DNA of 64,000 nucleotides from Mytilinidion resinicola (GCF_010093595.1 NW_022985445.1:496001-560000), one strand, 5' to 3'; numbered from the stretch's first letter, positions 50,225 to 62,867 are shown. Notes: generated from the sequence alone by a model not told the origin. Numbers and translations are program-made.

Positions 50225-51112
50225 ATGCCGGAAACTCTACTGACGGCATGGCTGCGCAAGCCCACCGTCGTCGCCGCCTCCACCTCGCTTCCGCAACCTC
50301 CGCAGAAATCCTACGCCACGGCCGCCGCACCCGAGCTCCCACTCATCAAACGCGACAAAACCTCCTCCTACACGCCCGCGGCCCTCCCGCTCGCCCTCGC
50401 CTCCGAAGACGCCCCGCCCTCCGCGCCCCCAGCTCCCCCAGGAAAGCCCAACAAACCCCCCTTCTCCGCCCTCCGCCCCCTCCCTCCCAACATCACCCTC
50501 GTCCCGCCCCACACCTCCCTCCTCCCCGCCTTCAAACTCCTCAACCAGTCCCTCTTCCCAATCCCCTACCCAGCCAGCTTCTACGCCGAAACCGCCGCTG
50601 ACCCCGTCACGGCCTCCATCACGCTCTTCGCGCTATGGCACCGCGAGCCGCCCGCCTCGACCGAAGTCGCCGCGCTGCTCACGCGCGTCTCTGCGCCTCC
50701 TCCCGCTTCCAGCGCCTCCTCCGCCGTCGACCCCCCACCGCCGCCAACCCTCGTCGGCGCCGTCCGCTGCCGCCTCGTGCACCCGGGCGAGAAGAGCGCG
50801 GACGCCGTGCGGCTGGGGCCGGGCGACAAGCCGACGCTGTACGTGGCGACGCTGTGCGTGCTGCCGACGTACCGCGAGCACGGGTGCGCGTCGCATCTGG
50901 TGGCGCGGGTGGTGACCAAGGCGGCGCGCGAGCACGGCGTGGGCAGCGTGACGGCGCATGTGTGGGAGGCGAATGCCAAGGGGCGGGAGTGGTATAAGCG
51001 GCGCGGGTTTGTGGAGCAGGGGCTTGTCGAGGGGTATTATCGACGGCTGAGGCCGAGTGGGGCCGTGTTGGTGAAGAGGGTGGTTGGGGTGCAGGATTTG
51101 GTGGGGGTGTGA
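50225..51112 (+). CDS. GNAT N-acetyltransferase, NAA50-like
   Basis: Single exon of 295 residues. The C-terminal half is a GNAT fold: TLYVATLCVLPTYREHGCAS with the acetyl-CoA binding turn (here Arg-Glu-His-Gly-Cys-Ala instead of the usual R-x-x-G-x-G/A), VTAHVWEANAKGREWYKRRG and FVEQGLVEGYYRRLRPSGAV. These match the order and spacing of NAA50/San, which acetylates protein N-termini starting with Met and some lysines. Upstream, residues 1-95 are a Pro/Ala-rich extension and 140-165 an Ala/Ser/Pro loop inserted within the fold, so the protein is almost twice as long as animal NAA50 (about 170 residues). Starts only 191 bases from MIC19, on the opposite strand. The function is inferred from fold similarity. 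Confidence 0.85.
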   Translation: MPETLLTAWLRKPTVVAASTSLPQPPQKSYATAAAPELPLIKRDKTSSYTPAALPLALASEDAPPSAPPAPPGKPNKPPFSALRPLPPNITLVPPHTSLLPAFKLLNQSLFPIPYPASFYAETAADPVTASITLFALWHREPPASTEVAALLTRVSAPPPASSASSAVDPPPPPTLVGAVRCRLVHPGEKSADAVRLGPGDKPTLYVATLCVLPTYREHGCASHLVARVVTKAAREHGVGSVTAHVWEANAKGREWYKRRGFVEQGLVEGYYRRLRPSGAVLVKRVVGVQDLVGV

Positions 51113-51606
51113 GAGGGGGGATAGCATGGGGATGAGAAGATGGGAGGGGGTTGGGGAGGGGAGTAGGAAATATACCCGGCTTTTTGAGGGTGAGTGTATG
51201 AGCTGTGAGCTATGAGGATGAGTTCGACGATCTTACGGACTGTTCGAAAAGGCTAGATCATGATTCCTCAGAATGCATCGAAGGACATCAGACAGCGGCA
51301 AACCAGTGTACACAAATCCTACCCCTGAAAAGAACCCGAATGATCAAAATTCAAGGTAGTACACAAAAAAAAATTTCACTCTAGAGAAAATTGAAGTTTT
51401 GAAGAATGGAATGCAACAGTTCCAAAATCAATTATGTTCCAGAATGAGAATACCATGATCCCACAGAATGCACAAGAAGTTTCAGAAACCTCTTCCCCCT
51501 CCTCTTCCCCCTCCTCTTTCCCCCCTTTCTAGCACATATATCAAACAGCAACAGCAGCCTCAACATCAACATCAAGATCAGCACCAACCCCCTAAACCGT
51601 CTCATA
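51113..51606. other. Intergenic, pyrimidine tract and repeat fragment
   Basis: Converging 3' ends. A partial arm of the MITE family is at about 51279-51317 (GAAGGACATCAGACAGCGGC then AACCAGTGTACAC). A CCTCTTCCCC tract lies at 51489-51530. Confidence 0.5.
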
Positions 51607-53321
51607 CTACCCCAACTTCTCCGACTTCTCCACACTCCCCGCCACCAGCGCAATCAACGCCGCACCCACCCCACTCCCATCCTTCGCAATCCCAATCCGC
51701 ACCCTCTTCTCCCCCTCGACCCCAATCTCGGGCACCTCCCGTAGCGCCTCACGGATAAAACTCTCAAACTCGGGATAAAACTCAACCAAGCTCCCATCAA
51801 CGCCAACATCAATAACATCCTCCTCCGCCACCTCGTCGACCGTGCCGCGCGCCGGCTCCAAGTTCTCCTTCGCCTCGGTCGTGTTAGTGCCAGAGGAAGT
51901 AGAAGTGCCCAACCGGCCGGTCTCGATCACAATCGCGGCAATGGCGACAGCCGCCAGGCGCGCAGCGCGCTTCCCGACGGCGTTGGCGATGAGCTTGACG
52001 GCCTCTGCGTCCTCGGCCGACACGGCGTTGATGCCGTAGTCCTTATCCAGCGTCTGGCGCGTGATGCGGAGGCCCGCGCTGCTGTCGCCGGCGCAGATGC
52101 TCAGGAAGCTGGTGTCGATGCCCCACTGCGTCCAGAGGGGCGACGACTCGGCGATCTGCGTCGTCGAGTGCACGTCGTTGGTGGCCGAGTTGTCGTCGCG
52201 GAAGAGGGTGATGCTGGGGTCGTTGAGGAGGCCGATGAGGGCGAGGCGCAGGATCTCGCCGAGGAACATGCCCGAGACGCGCTTCTCGAACATCTGGATG
52301 CCCGGGTTCACCGAGGCTTTGTCGAGGGCTGCGTCGTAGGGCGTGTTGGGGAGCGTGCGGAGGGAGTTGTCGAAGGAGCCCCATTCCGTGTTCACGATCA
52401 TCTCGCCGGTTGACTTGTCGAATTCGCCGGCGTCTTTGTTGTTTAGGAGCTTGCTGACTTTGGAGAGCTTTTCCACATAGGCGCCGTTGGTTCCTGTGCC
52501 GAAGATGGCGCCGAGTAAAGTGCCAGTCTTGCCAGGAGAGGTGTATGACCGGGCCATCAGTGTCCCAACAGTGTCGTTGACTAAGGCAGCCACTCGCACT
52601 GGAAGATGCAGCTCATCTATCTCAGCCTGTAGCAGGGCGCAGACGTCCTTGCCCACTGCGTCTTGAATGTCGAATCCTTTTGTCCAGCGCATCAAGAGTC
52701 CCTTGTTGATCCCAATCTGGTGCACAGGAAAGCTGAACGTGAACCCCAGGTTGAAAATCTCCTCTTCTCTGAACCCCCCGGCATTTGAAACCGTTGCCCT
52801 ACGCCGGAGAGTGCCAGCATAGTGATCCTTGTGGTGTGCCTTCAGGAATATCTCAATCTGTTTGGCGAGGAAGGAGAAGAGCTCTTTGGAGGTTTGGGCT
52901 ACCATCAGCTCACGAGGAATGGCCACTTTGCTTTGGGTGAGAGAAAAGGTAGTGTTGCCGTGCAATTGGATAGAGCAGACGCGGAAATTTGTGCCTCCCA
53001 GATCCACTGCCATGTATAGACCCTGAATTGTGTCAGTGCTGCCAATTGATTCCCATGAGGGGTGTACGAGGTACCTTTTCTGTGCCATTGGGCACTGCTG
53101 TGACATATGTAGGGATCTGGCTTAATTCTGTGCCATCTTTCTGCAAGCCCTCGCCTACAATCCACCAACAATCAGCAAAGGTTCAATTGCAGCAATTGGG
53201 GCGCAGTGAAGGAGCAATTCTGACCCATTTCCCGTATGAACTCCTTGACCGCCGCTCGCACCCCCTCGGCGGGGAACTCAAACTCGGCGGCCACCCGCTG
53301 CGCCTGCTCTTCTAGAGCCAT
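51607..53321 (-). CDS. glk1: Glucokinase (hexokinase family)
   Basis: Three exons, 53321-53225, 53154-53075 and 53022-51607, encode 530 residues. Hexokinase motifs in order: phosphate-1 MAVDLGGTNFRVCSIQL, glucose-binding FTFSFPVHQIGINKGLLMRW, VAALVNDTVGTLMA (catalytic Asp), the phosphate-2 loop AIFGTGTNGAYVE and the NTEWGSFDNSL segment. The longer insert after FSFP and the general similarity point to fungal glucokinase, not hexokinase I/II. Glucose to glucose-6-phosphate in the cytosol, first step of glycolysis. The C-terminal part carries a Ser/Thr-rich insertion at about 450 (TSTSSGTNTTEAKENLEPAR). An open frame continues upstream of the ATG without another ATG, so the start at 53321 is firm. 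Confidence 0.93.
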
Positions 53322-54988
53322 GCTGCGTTCGGTATTGGTATAGAAGGTGCCAGAAAACTGCAATTGCTGCTCAACTCTTGCGCAGACAGGTGGACTCGAC
53401 GGGATGTGGGCGGAGGATAATGCAGGTGACGTCGCACGCGGCGGGGTTGCAGGCCAGAATTGCTTTTGGGGAGATGCGGCGAAGAACGACAAGACCTCGT
53501 ACGGCAGACGTGGTGCGAACAGCTGGACGCCGAGTACAAGTAGAAGAAGAGCGGCGCTGAGCAGATGATGGGCAGCGGGTGAATCGCGGGGCCTCACGAT
53601 GCGGGCGGGACGGGAGCGAGCGGAAGGCGAGGCTGAAGAGGAAGGAGTTCGAGATTCAGGACCAGCCAGGCTAGACTCCCGCGAGCAGGCCCGCCAGCTG
53701 CCCGTGACGTTGGCGCTCAGGGTGATATCGTTGTGGGCTGCGACTCGAGCCCAATTGCCATACGCTCTGGCGGGGTCGAATAGCGGGGTCGAAAGATGCG
53801 GCCTCTGACAGCGGTGAGCGGTTGGCGGGAGGACAGTAAGCGTGGGGAGCACAGCGTGGGCGCGGGCCAGGCGTCGGGCGTCAATTGTGTATATGGAGCA
53901 ATCAATCTGGCGTCAAGTAAACACTGCGATGGATGGACGTTGCTGATCGTCGTGGAGGCGAGCGTCTGAGCGCGGTGCTGCTAGAACAACAACCACGATG
54001 CCAGCGACCTCAATATGTGCCTTCGTGTCCCGCACCATGCTCTTTTGCAACCCCTCCCCGCTTCCTGCTGACCTAGGTCCTACGTCGGCGGCTGAAACTA
54101 TCCCTGATTCCGGTCTTTATCTGCCCTCATCCAAGCACTGCTAACACCATAGTGGAAAGGGTTATCGCGTGCCAACGCCTATATTTTACACTGGTACATC
54201 TCAAGTCATCCTCGAGTCACTCAACATGAATCAGATGTGAAAGTAGAACCGCCGCCTTTCATTCTCAACCAACTTATGTATGCTTTACTACAACCTTCCA
54301 ATGCCACAGCCCACTGGCCGTACTGTTTTGCGTTCCCACCACACCTCATGCTTTTGTCTCCGCGACAAGAGAGTATAGATAGTACAAGACACTTGCTGGC
54401 CAGAACCAACACATGCCCAATGCCAGATGCGATGAAGCCTTAGACATGTGCTAGCAGAGAAAGAAGGAAATTGACACGCCCCAACCCCACTGGTAAGCCC
54501 ATGCAACAGAATTAGCGGGTGCCAGCTGTTTCAACGCGACGTCGCCGCTTAACGTCTGTCCTATGTACGACATGATTAGACCTAAAGAAAAAAGAGAAAA
54601 GCTTTCCTTAGTAAGGAGCGTGTGTGTACGTGCAAGGTATCCTCCGGTCGCCGCCTCTATTTCCCATCATTAAAATCTGCCCGGAGCCCGCCAGCGCTCC
54701 CTGCAGCCTCGTAAAATGTCCTGCCAGCTGCCGCCGACAGGCAAAAAAAGAGATAAAAGGGGCCGATCCCCGTTTACGATAACCGTCAAGAAGAGAAGGA
54801 GTGGATACAATCGATGCCGTCAACAGCAATGTAGACCGGGCCGGAGACGCTGCCGTAGCTGCGCCCCGTCCCGAGTTTCGCTCCCGTATATGGTTGGTTT
54901 CGTCAATATCGCTCGAATGGAAACGGTGTGCATGCAAACTTCCAAAATACTCCAAGTCGAATGCCGCCAAGCAAAAATTATCCCTCTT
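53322..54988. other. 1.67-kb intergenic region
   Basis: Holds the glucokinase promoter (left) and the 3' flank of the reductase gene (right). No gene recognised. A 60-residue hydrophobic stretch that appears in frame just upstream of the glucokinase ATG lacks a start codon and is most likely untranslated. Confidence 0.5.
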
Positions 54989-57509
54989 TTATCGGACGCC
55001 GATCGGAGGACGAGGTCCTAGACTGCTCTGACTGCTGTGCGCAGAGGGTTCGGAATCTAGTTGGGCACTCGCGCCGCTATCACCACTCTCCGCGCTAGCG
55101 CTCGCACTTCCAGTCAGACTGCGCACTTGGGGACCGACTTTGGGCGGGTAAAGGGTGCTCACCCCTGCTTGTTGCTCGACTTGTTGAGGAGCCACTGCAT
55201 TGCCATGTCCCGGAGGATGTCGCGGCAACGGTTGCCTCATATTGGGCGGTGATGGCCGCCCATTCCCGTTGGGCATTCCGTTAGGCATCCCATTGGGATA
55301 CGTGGGATACCCATTGGGAGGCGATGGTCGCCCTCCGGGTCGGGGACCAGGGCCAGGACTGAGAGGGTTGCCGGGCGATTGACTTATTCGCCGGTTCATC
55401 GGAGGGTATGCACCGTGGCTGCCATTTCCTTGCAACTCATCCAAGCGAGCTGCTGTGAGTGAGTTCGTCCTTGATTCTTGACCCATCGCCTGTCTGTCAA
55501 CTGTGCCATACCGATTAGACGAATAGCCCATCAGAGCATTGTTCATTATAGAGTCGTGAAGACCCGGAACGTCTGCCATCATTCTAGCGCTGGTCCGGTT
55601 CTTGTTCATGCCAGCCCGACCAAAAGGATTTCCTCTTCGGGGTGGAGGACCACGGCCTTCAAATGTGTTTGGGTCCGGGTTCTTCCGAATTTGGCTGGCG
55701 CTGGGCACTTTTCGGTTTCTGCGAGAGGTGACACTCATCATGTCGAAGTTGTCCGGGTCAATGATAGGTGCAGCACGACCAGCCATCGGGTCAAAGAAAT
55801 CGTCTTCGTCGTCATCTTCATCGAACCCGCCCATGTGTGATGGTGGAGGTCCTGGTCGACGAGGTCCCCTCCGCATGTTGTATTCTTGTTCTCTCAACTG
55901 AAGCTCCTTTTGGCGTAACATGAATTCCCTTTCGCGGAGGGTAAGATCGCCCGACGAAGAGGCCATGTTGTTGTCATACATGCCGTTGGGATCTACTCCA
56001 GTGGTGTCTGCCATGTTGTCATACAACATCAGATGACTGAACTCTTCCAGATCCCCGCCTTCGAGTGAAGGCCGTCGTTGCATTTGTGGATTTGGCGGAC
56101 CGTACCCATTGCCATTCACTCTTGGAGGGTACCCATTCATAGGAGGACCACGACGAGCCATGCTTGGTGGAGGCCCTGTCATCGAAGGAGCGCGACTCCC
56201 CGGTCGAGGACCGCCACTCTTCATGCCATTCATTCCGTTCGCGCCAGGATGTCCTCGCGGCAGCGGTGCCGACGACATCCTAGGAGGTGGTGCTTGAGAT
56301 GGAGGCCCAGGGGGTCCGGGAGTCGAGGATAGAGATGGACCGACAGGTCGGGTCCGGTTCACGGTGTTGACATGGTGGATCATGGCGTATAATGTCTCGA
56401 TACGGGGGACCGAGACGTTATACTCCTTGGCAAGCTTCAATGGAGCTCCCAGGAACGATTCAATCTCCATAGGGCGTCTGCCCTCGAAATCCTGGTACAT
56501 GATAGTGTTGCTATCCGCTGGCCGAATCATTGCCTCAATCGTCTTCTCCTCGAAGTCGGCAGGGAAGCTGCATTCGAGGGCCGTAGCCAGCGTCAATAGC
56601 TCGTCAATGACTCCGGTAACCATCGCCCTTCCACCAACTTTTTCGAGGATTTCTGCGTGAATGGGAGTTTCGAACAGAACACTTGCAGGATGGAAGGCGA
56701 TCGGACTAGAAATAAGGTTAGCAACAGTCCATAAGCTGTGCTCACTAATGACTTACCCAATCATCCGTTCGAATTGCTGCTGGCGAATGTTCGGTGACAC
56801 CACGCAGTCGACCTGGCCCGAACTCAAAGTCATGGCAAGGGCTTCCGCCATGTCGGACTGTATCGATACGGGAATCGATGGGTTCTTGTTGGCAGGTCCA
56901 ACCCAGATTTCGGTGGCACCCTTATGCTCGAACTCGCTAGCACCTAGCTGTGAAACCTCCGCTCCCGAGACCAGGGACAGCACCACGTTGGTGGGATATC
57001 TCTGCTCCAGGTACGATTCCACGCCGAGATTAGCCGTCGTGTTCATCAGGATGCAGGTGTGCTGGGGCGCGACGACAGACTCGATGATGTTGGCAATGTC
57101 GTAGACGTCGGGGAGAGCCTTGATGCAGAGGAGGACGTAGTCGAAAGGGGCTTTCGAGAGTTGAGCAGCATCTTCGGGTGTTTTGACGACTATCACGAAA
57201 ATATGTTAGTGGAGGAGCTCAAGGTTCTGCATTGGAGGCGCCATACCTGCGTGTGGTTTGAACCGCTCATTACCAAACATTGCAGACCTGCCGAGGAACT
57301 TGAATCAGCATGCTATTCCGAGGATTGTCTCAGACAGGTGTCACTGACTTGAATGTTATCCCGTACTGAGCCACGCTCTCGTAGCCGCTCTTCCAGACGA
57401 GCGTGACATCGCAGGCGTTTGTTGCTTGGAGGCGCCATGACAAGAAGGCAGAGACGGAGTTGCCGCCGACTATGGCAATTGTTAGCTGGGGCGAGGCAGG
57501 ATCGTCCAT
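54989..57509 (-). CDS. Ketopantoate reductase-like protein with long PG-rich tail
   Basis: Four exons: 57509-57349, 57287-57247, 57189-56757 and 56705-54989, giving 783 residues. Residues 1-330 are an ApbA/PanE-type dehydrogenase: nucleotide-binding start LTIAIVGGNSVSAFLSWRLQ (the usual G-x-G-x-x-G is GGNSVS), VLLCIKALPDVYDIANII, LMNTTANLGVESYL, GPIAFHPASVLFETPIHAEI and a C-terminal helical domain. Such enzymes make pantoate for coenzyme A, but large fungal members of this kind are of uncertain role. Residues ~330-783 are a low-complexity tail rich in Pro, Gly, Met, Asn and Arg (GPPGPPSQAPPPRM, FDEDDDEDDFFDPMAGRAAP, RKVPSASQIRKNPDPNTF). The tail is far larger than in true PanE (about 300 residues in total). 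Confidence 0.82.
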
Positions 57510-60500
57510 GAGGAAGTGAGGAAGAAGAGAGCTGTGGCTAGCCCGAGAACGCGTATGTGGCGCTGGGAGAGCCAGTGGAGCGACTGGGAGAGAAAAGGCA
57601 CGAGGACAGGCAACGCACCTGAAAGAATCCGGAGTCTTGGGGGAGCGGGAGCCATGGCTAATGTGGGAGCTCCCAGCGGTGAGAGGGGCTTGGGGCGTAG
57701 GTGGTTTGGACGGAGCCAAAAGTTGGCGTGCAGGCAGGCGCTGCCAGATGGAGGGTGACGGGGGCACGATTGGAGCAGACGTAATTATTGATTAAGATAA
57801 AGGCTGAGAACGAGCGTGCGGCGGGCGTCGAAGCTCAGGCTGGCGCCGACATGTATTCCGGCGATAAAAGAGAGGCGGTTCGGTGTTGGCGGGCGGCAGA
57901 GAGCTGGTCAACGGGCGCGAGAGTCGCCGGGCTTGGAGGCGGAAACTGCTACGAGAGGCGCGACGAAGGGGCCGGGGGCGGAAGGCGCAAGCACACGAGG
58001 ACAGCCGACGCGACAGGAAAGCGAGTGGCGGCCGCGGCGTCGAGACTTGGGAGGAGGGCGTGGGACGAGGAATTAAGGGCTGGCGGTGGAGAGGGAGAGG
58101 ACCAGGAGGGAGGTCGGGCGAAGAGCGCAGCAGCTGGCAGCGGTGCTATCTAAAAGCTTGATCTGCTCTGCCTATGCGGGCCTGCTCGCTGCGCTGTAGC
58201 TAGCACGGCCTTTTCCACCATCCACGCCTCGCTAGGCACGGCACGGCAATAGGGAGCATTCGAGGACGCACGAATATCACTATCAATCGCCGCTGCTCTC
58301 GCGCGCAGTCGCCGTGCACGCCACATTCACGCCGCCCGTCCCTGCCTCTGATCCTCCGCGATCGATGGCTTTGGAGCATCTGTTCTGTGGTGTTTGTCTG
58401 GGCACTCGCGCTCACCGCGGCCGTCTGCGCTACGGTAGTGGGAGCAGCTCATCAGGCCTATCTCCAGCCCGGCCCTGTAAGATTGCCGTACGGATACAGC
58501 TACGAGCAGGGCACCGCTCCAGCGACATCCGGGCTGCCGCCGAACCCTGCTTCTTGCGTGGCCACTCGGCCGGCCCATGGACGAGCTCTGCTCTGTCTAG
58601 ATGCGTGTCGCCCGAGCGCACGCTGTCCGATGCACTGGTCTGCAAGCGCTGCCCTCGTCAGGAGATGTCTGGAGCTGCCTCCGAGGACTGCAGAAGAGAA
58701 GCACGCCGCGACGACTCCCCGCCGGCACGGCACATAGCGTCGAGGTCTGCGTTCGTCGCGACTGAGGTTTCGGGCAGTTCGTACCCTTCGTACATCCATG
58801 TACCGGGAGGCTACAGTGAATGGGACAGGAGCTGGGGCGCGTTCTCGACGTGCAGACGCTGCCTGACGGTGCCGGTTCGAATTGGCTCTCGTCCCATCCA
58901 GCACCCATCGCCAAGCACATGGCCACGGCGGCTGTCATTTGCTGGCCGGGACAAGCTCAACGCCCACTCATCATCAACGCTGGGCCCGAGCGCCTCGAAT
59001 ATCAACATCCCAGCGCCAGCCACGGTACCTGTGCGGGCGTGCGACCGGCCTCTGCTACCGGCCTCCGCCCTGGAGACGCCGCCTGGGCAACGGCCCTTGG
59101 GCGGAACTGCTCACGGCGCTGCTTGCGGGAGAGCCCTCACGGCGGTGCCCAGGGCGGGCTACTCTTGCAATGCCTTTTAACGTTAAACGACGCCCGCAGA
59201 GCGCGCCTGTCTGACGCTGGCGTACCCGCGCCGCTGGACGGTCCTGTGGGGCTGCCCCTTTTCCTCAAATCTCAACCCACACCACCAAACCACCCGTCGT
59301 CCGCGTTGCTCCGCCGATGACGAGGGCTCCCCCGGTACGGACAGCAGAGTCGCGTGTGCGCAGCCTGCGCCTGCTCCATGCACTTTCTGGCGGATCCGCG
59401 AGGCGCACTGCAGGGACGCGGCGAGGGCGAGGCGGAAGAAGCCTCATGTCGTCCATAAGAGTAGACGGCCGTTCAGCGCCACGTCTCTGGCGAGCCAGCT
59501 TGGGCAGAGTCGATCGACATTTGGGCCCTGGCCCGGCGTGGATCCGGACCCTGGGCGTGGATTTTATGGATGGAAATCTCTGCTGCCCGGCCCCAACATC
59601 AGTGCCAAGCCCGATATCAGGCCTGCAGGTCGCGATCACCGTTCAGGATGCGAACATGCACAAGGCAGAGTCGCTGCTTGCTTGCTCTGGCAGCCTGCTC
59701 TTTCTGCGGGCCGACGCCTCTCTGGAGGGTCGGAGGATGCGGCCACTGTTTCAAGATGGGAGCCTCACAGTCATTATGCGCAGCAATCCTTCAGTTGAGA
59801 CAGGGCCGGTTGGAAGCATTGCACAAGGCATCGAACCTGGCGAGTCAAAATAAAGACGCGGTGGCAACACGACTGCTACCCGAGCCGCTAGCTCCATCGT
59901 CAGACAGGTTTTGGGAGTGATGGACGACGCTCGAGCTCCACCGCCTCTGTGGGAGCCCGTGAGGCTGCGCGCCACGCGACAACTGCCGGCGAGCATCCTT
60001 GGAATGCTCGTCGCGTGGAAACGCGCTCGCTCTTGGTGCTCTGGTGCACCATTCTTGCTGACGATGTGACGAGCCCGTTTCTGTGCCTCCAGCGGCGACC
60101 TCTCTGGGCTCCAGCGAGACTGTGCACGGCAATCCCCATTCTATGTATCTGCGCACATCTATACTAGAATTCATTCAATCGATATTTCGGACTCCGTCAT
60201 GTCTGATATCCCTTTCTCCCTTTCTTCTATCGATAGCCCGGGCACCAGCCTAAAGCATACGAGCAGCGCTTAAGCTAGCCTAACTCGCGTATCTGGCTTC
60301 ACCAAAATCCCCCCAGCCTCACGACTCCCATGCACGTCTGGCACCTCCCACACCGCCTGGAAACCCTGGGGATTCGCCGCCTGGCCACGTCGCCCACGTC
60401 CTGTCGATCATGAAGACACCCGTTGGACGAAGCTCCTCGAGAGGCTCACGGCCTCCCGTGGCTTGCAGCCCACCTTACCCCGTCCAGACTTCGTGACCCC

Positions 60501-62867
60501 AATTTATTGTAGTATCCCCATTTGACGCCTGACAGCTCTGACAGCGGTCAGAGGTCGATCGAAGCTTCTTACTCGCTGGGTCTAACGCTCCCCCACCCCC
60601 GTCTCCCCCCAAACCGGCGCCTCAGTCCTCTTCTAGGAAAACCTCCAAGGGAGGGCGCCACCGCCCCGTGCCGCAACCTCTGCGTTGGTCCGCGTTGGCG
60701 CGCACGGGTCCAACATGCTCCATTTCACGGCATTCGAGTTCGTGGCAGCGGCAACAGGCAACGAGACAGAGCCTCTTGGAGAAATCGTATGTTTCTGCAT
60801 CCTCAGTGGCTACGCATGCCAATCTCCTCCTGCCGCTTCACAGCAACCATCCTCCTGAGCTTTGCGCGAACGCAGCGGAAATTTGTCCCAAAAACGTGAG
60901 ACTACTCCAACCTCCAGTGAAGGGAGAAAGCATGCCAAACCCAGCACACCCTCAAACAAGCAGGTCCATACCCAGCTGTTGATGAAACACAGCCCTACCA
61001 GACCCATTTGCAAGCCACTCGATGGAAATTCCAGTTTCCCATGCCCATGTGCCATACCATTCCACATCGTCCGTATCGCAGTCGCGGATCAATTGCCTTC
61101 CGGGTAAATTACGAATTGCTGGATTCCCAGGGACCAACCCAGCACGAACATCACCCGTCCATCCATTTAACTAACCATTCGCCAGCCCGCCGGTGTCGCT
61201 ATTTGCCCCAATTCCGGCGCCATCTCCTTTGCTTGGCAATTCTCCAGTCTCACTATTTGCCTCACCTAAACTCCAACACTTACTGTAACTTCCTTCGCCT
61301 CGAGATCTCCTCCGCCAGTGGCAACATGAAGTCGCCTCCCCCATCATTCGGCAAGCGACGATCCATGAACCGGCAGTGCAGCCCATCCACTATGCATACA
61401 TGATCTATTTTTATTTTCCTAAGCTCCTAACTTCCTAACCCCATCCCGCAACATATCTCCGCCTCTACCCTATCCCATCCCTCAAGCGAGATTTGCCCAT
61501 ACTCCACTAGCAAACTATTTGCTGACAAGCCTCGCCGAGTCTAGAGTCGGGAGACATTAAAACTCAGTGCTCACCACATCTACAATACAATTATCACTAG
61601 CGGGCTATGGCACCACGCTAAACGTGTCAAGCCTTCTAGCCAAGTTTTCCTATCAAAACCCACCACGAATCGTACGGTACTCGGCTCGGGAGTCGGGGCG
61701 ATCCTATCGCCGCACCCGCACTAATCCCAAGTTCGGCCAAGAAGGGGTCCAGAAAAACAGGCCAGCGGTGATTGCGGAGCAGCTTGAATGCGGACGGGGT
61801 GGGGGGGACGTGTACATATACGGATGTGACCGGCTGCACTGCATGCATCTGTCTGTCTGCGTCTCTGTCCTTGGGGGCGCTTTGGGGAGAAGCTCCGGAC
61901 GTGTGGTGTTTTTGCAGCGCGCCTCCCTACCCTACCCTACCCTACCTACAACCACCGCGCTGAAATACACGAACGTAGTCTAACTAACTAAACCTTCTCA
62001 AGCGCACCTTTCTCACTCTCTTCGCTTTTTTGGGGGGCAGCAAAAACTCGAAAACGGATCACCAATCACTAATGGCAGCGTTGCAAGATGACAAATTGGG
62101 GTGGTTCCCCTCCTCCTAACTACTCGGCTTACAATCAGATAATTTAGGGTAACTACCTCGTCAATACAACGAATTTATTTCCAAAAATGCCTAATTAGCT
62201 GTGAAGAGGCTCTACTGTATCATGCGATTTTTTGCCGGCGAAAAACGGAGGCGTGTGTAGGCAACACCTTTCGAAGCTTCGAAAGTTATTAGGTCCACCC
62301 CAACCTCGCTTGTTGTTTCTGTGTAGGGAGGAGGGGCTTTTGGGGATATTGTTGTTTGCACTGCTGCACTACCTCCCTATCTACTCCATCGAGTTGACAG
62401 TCACGGCGTTGTCTGACTTACCTATTCAGTTGCATCCTTGCTCAATTTCTCCGATGCATCAGTAGCACAAGTTACAGAGCAAGATCACCAATCATTTAAT
62501 ACATGACAGCATTTGCAAGATGAGGAAAAAAGTCACATTGACGAGCTACCAACCCAGAAGCCCCACCAAACCCAGCAGCAGCAGTAGCTCAGTAGAAGGA
62601 AGCTTCCGTCCGCGCTGACTAACAACCGCAATAGAGAGTCGCAAGACGCCAAGTGAAGTTTCTTTTTCGGATTTTTTGTCCCGTCCCAGCTTTCAAAAAA
62701 CCCCTGCTTCCTGCAGTTTTCCCTTTGATCTACCTTCGCCCACAAGAAACTCTCGGACAAAGGACCTTTGGGAATCAAACCACGCAAATTCAATCATTAG
62801 TCCCAGACCCGAAACAAGCATTGTAGAAACCTATGATTGGTGTGAGAGAGAGTGACTGTGAGCGAGC
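57510..62867. other. 5.36-kb gene-poor region
   Basis: The largest gap in the window. From 57790 to about 60150 it is GC-rich with many overlapping open frames in all phases, none with a domain, and the best-looking one (58387, signal-like) starts with GTG, not ATG. From 60300 to 62860 it is C/T-rich, with a CCCTA microsatellite. It includes the 3' flank of SUB2 and the promoter of the reductase gene. No tRNA or rRNA recognised. Confidence 0.5.
61925..61944. repeat. (CCCTA)4 microsatellite
   Basis: Four perfect copies of CCCTA. The unit is one base shorter than the usual CCCTAA fungal telomere repeat. Confidence 0.85.

Noticed and set aside
53322..53852. N-terminal extension of glucokinase with a membrane-like segment
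   Set aside because: The in-frame extension starts at GTG; no upstream ATG exists, and glucokinase proteins begin near MALEEQ.
58387..58737. 116-codon frame with a signal-peptide-like start
   Set aside because: The first codon is GTG and no ATG precedes it in frame; the region has long open frames in all phases owing to high GC.
58314..59180. 288-codon plus-strand frame
   Set aside because: Overlaps several equally long frames on both strands, shows no conserved motif, and is rich in Arg, Ser, Pro and Ala as expected of GC-rich non-coding sequence.
61925..61944. (CCCTA)4 as an interstitial telomere repeat
   Set aside because: The unit lacks one A compared with CCCTAA, has only four copies and sits between housekeeping genes, so it is a plain microsatellite.
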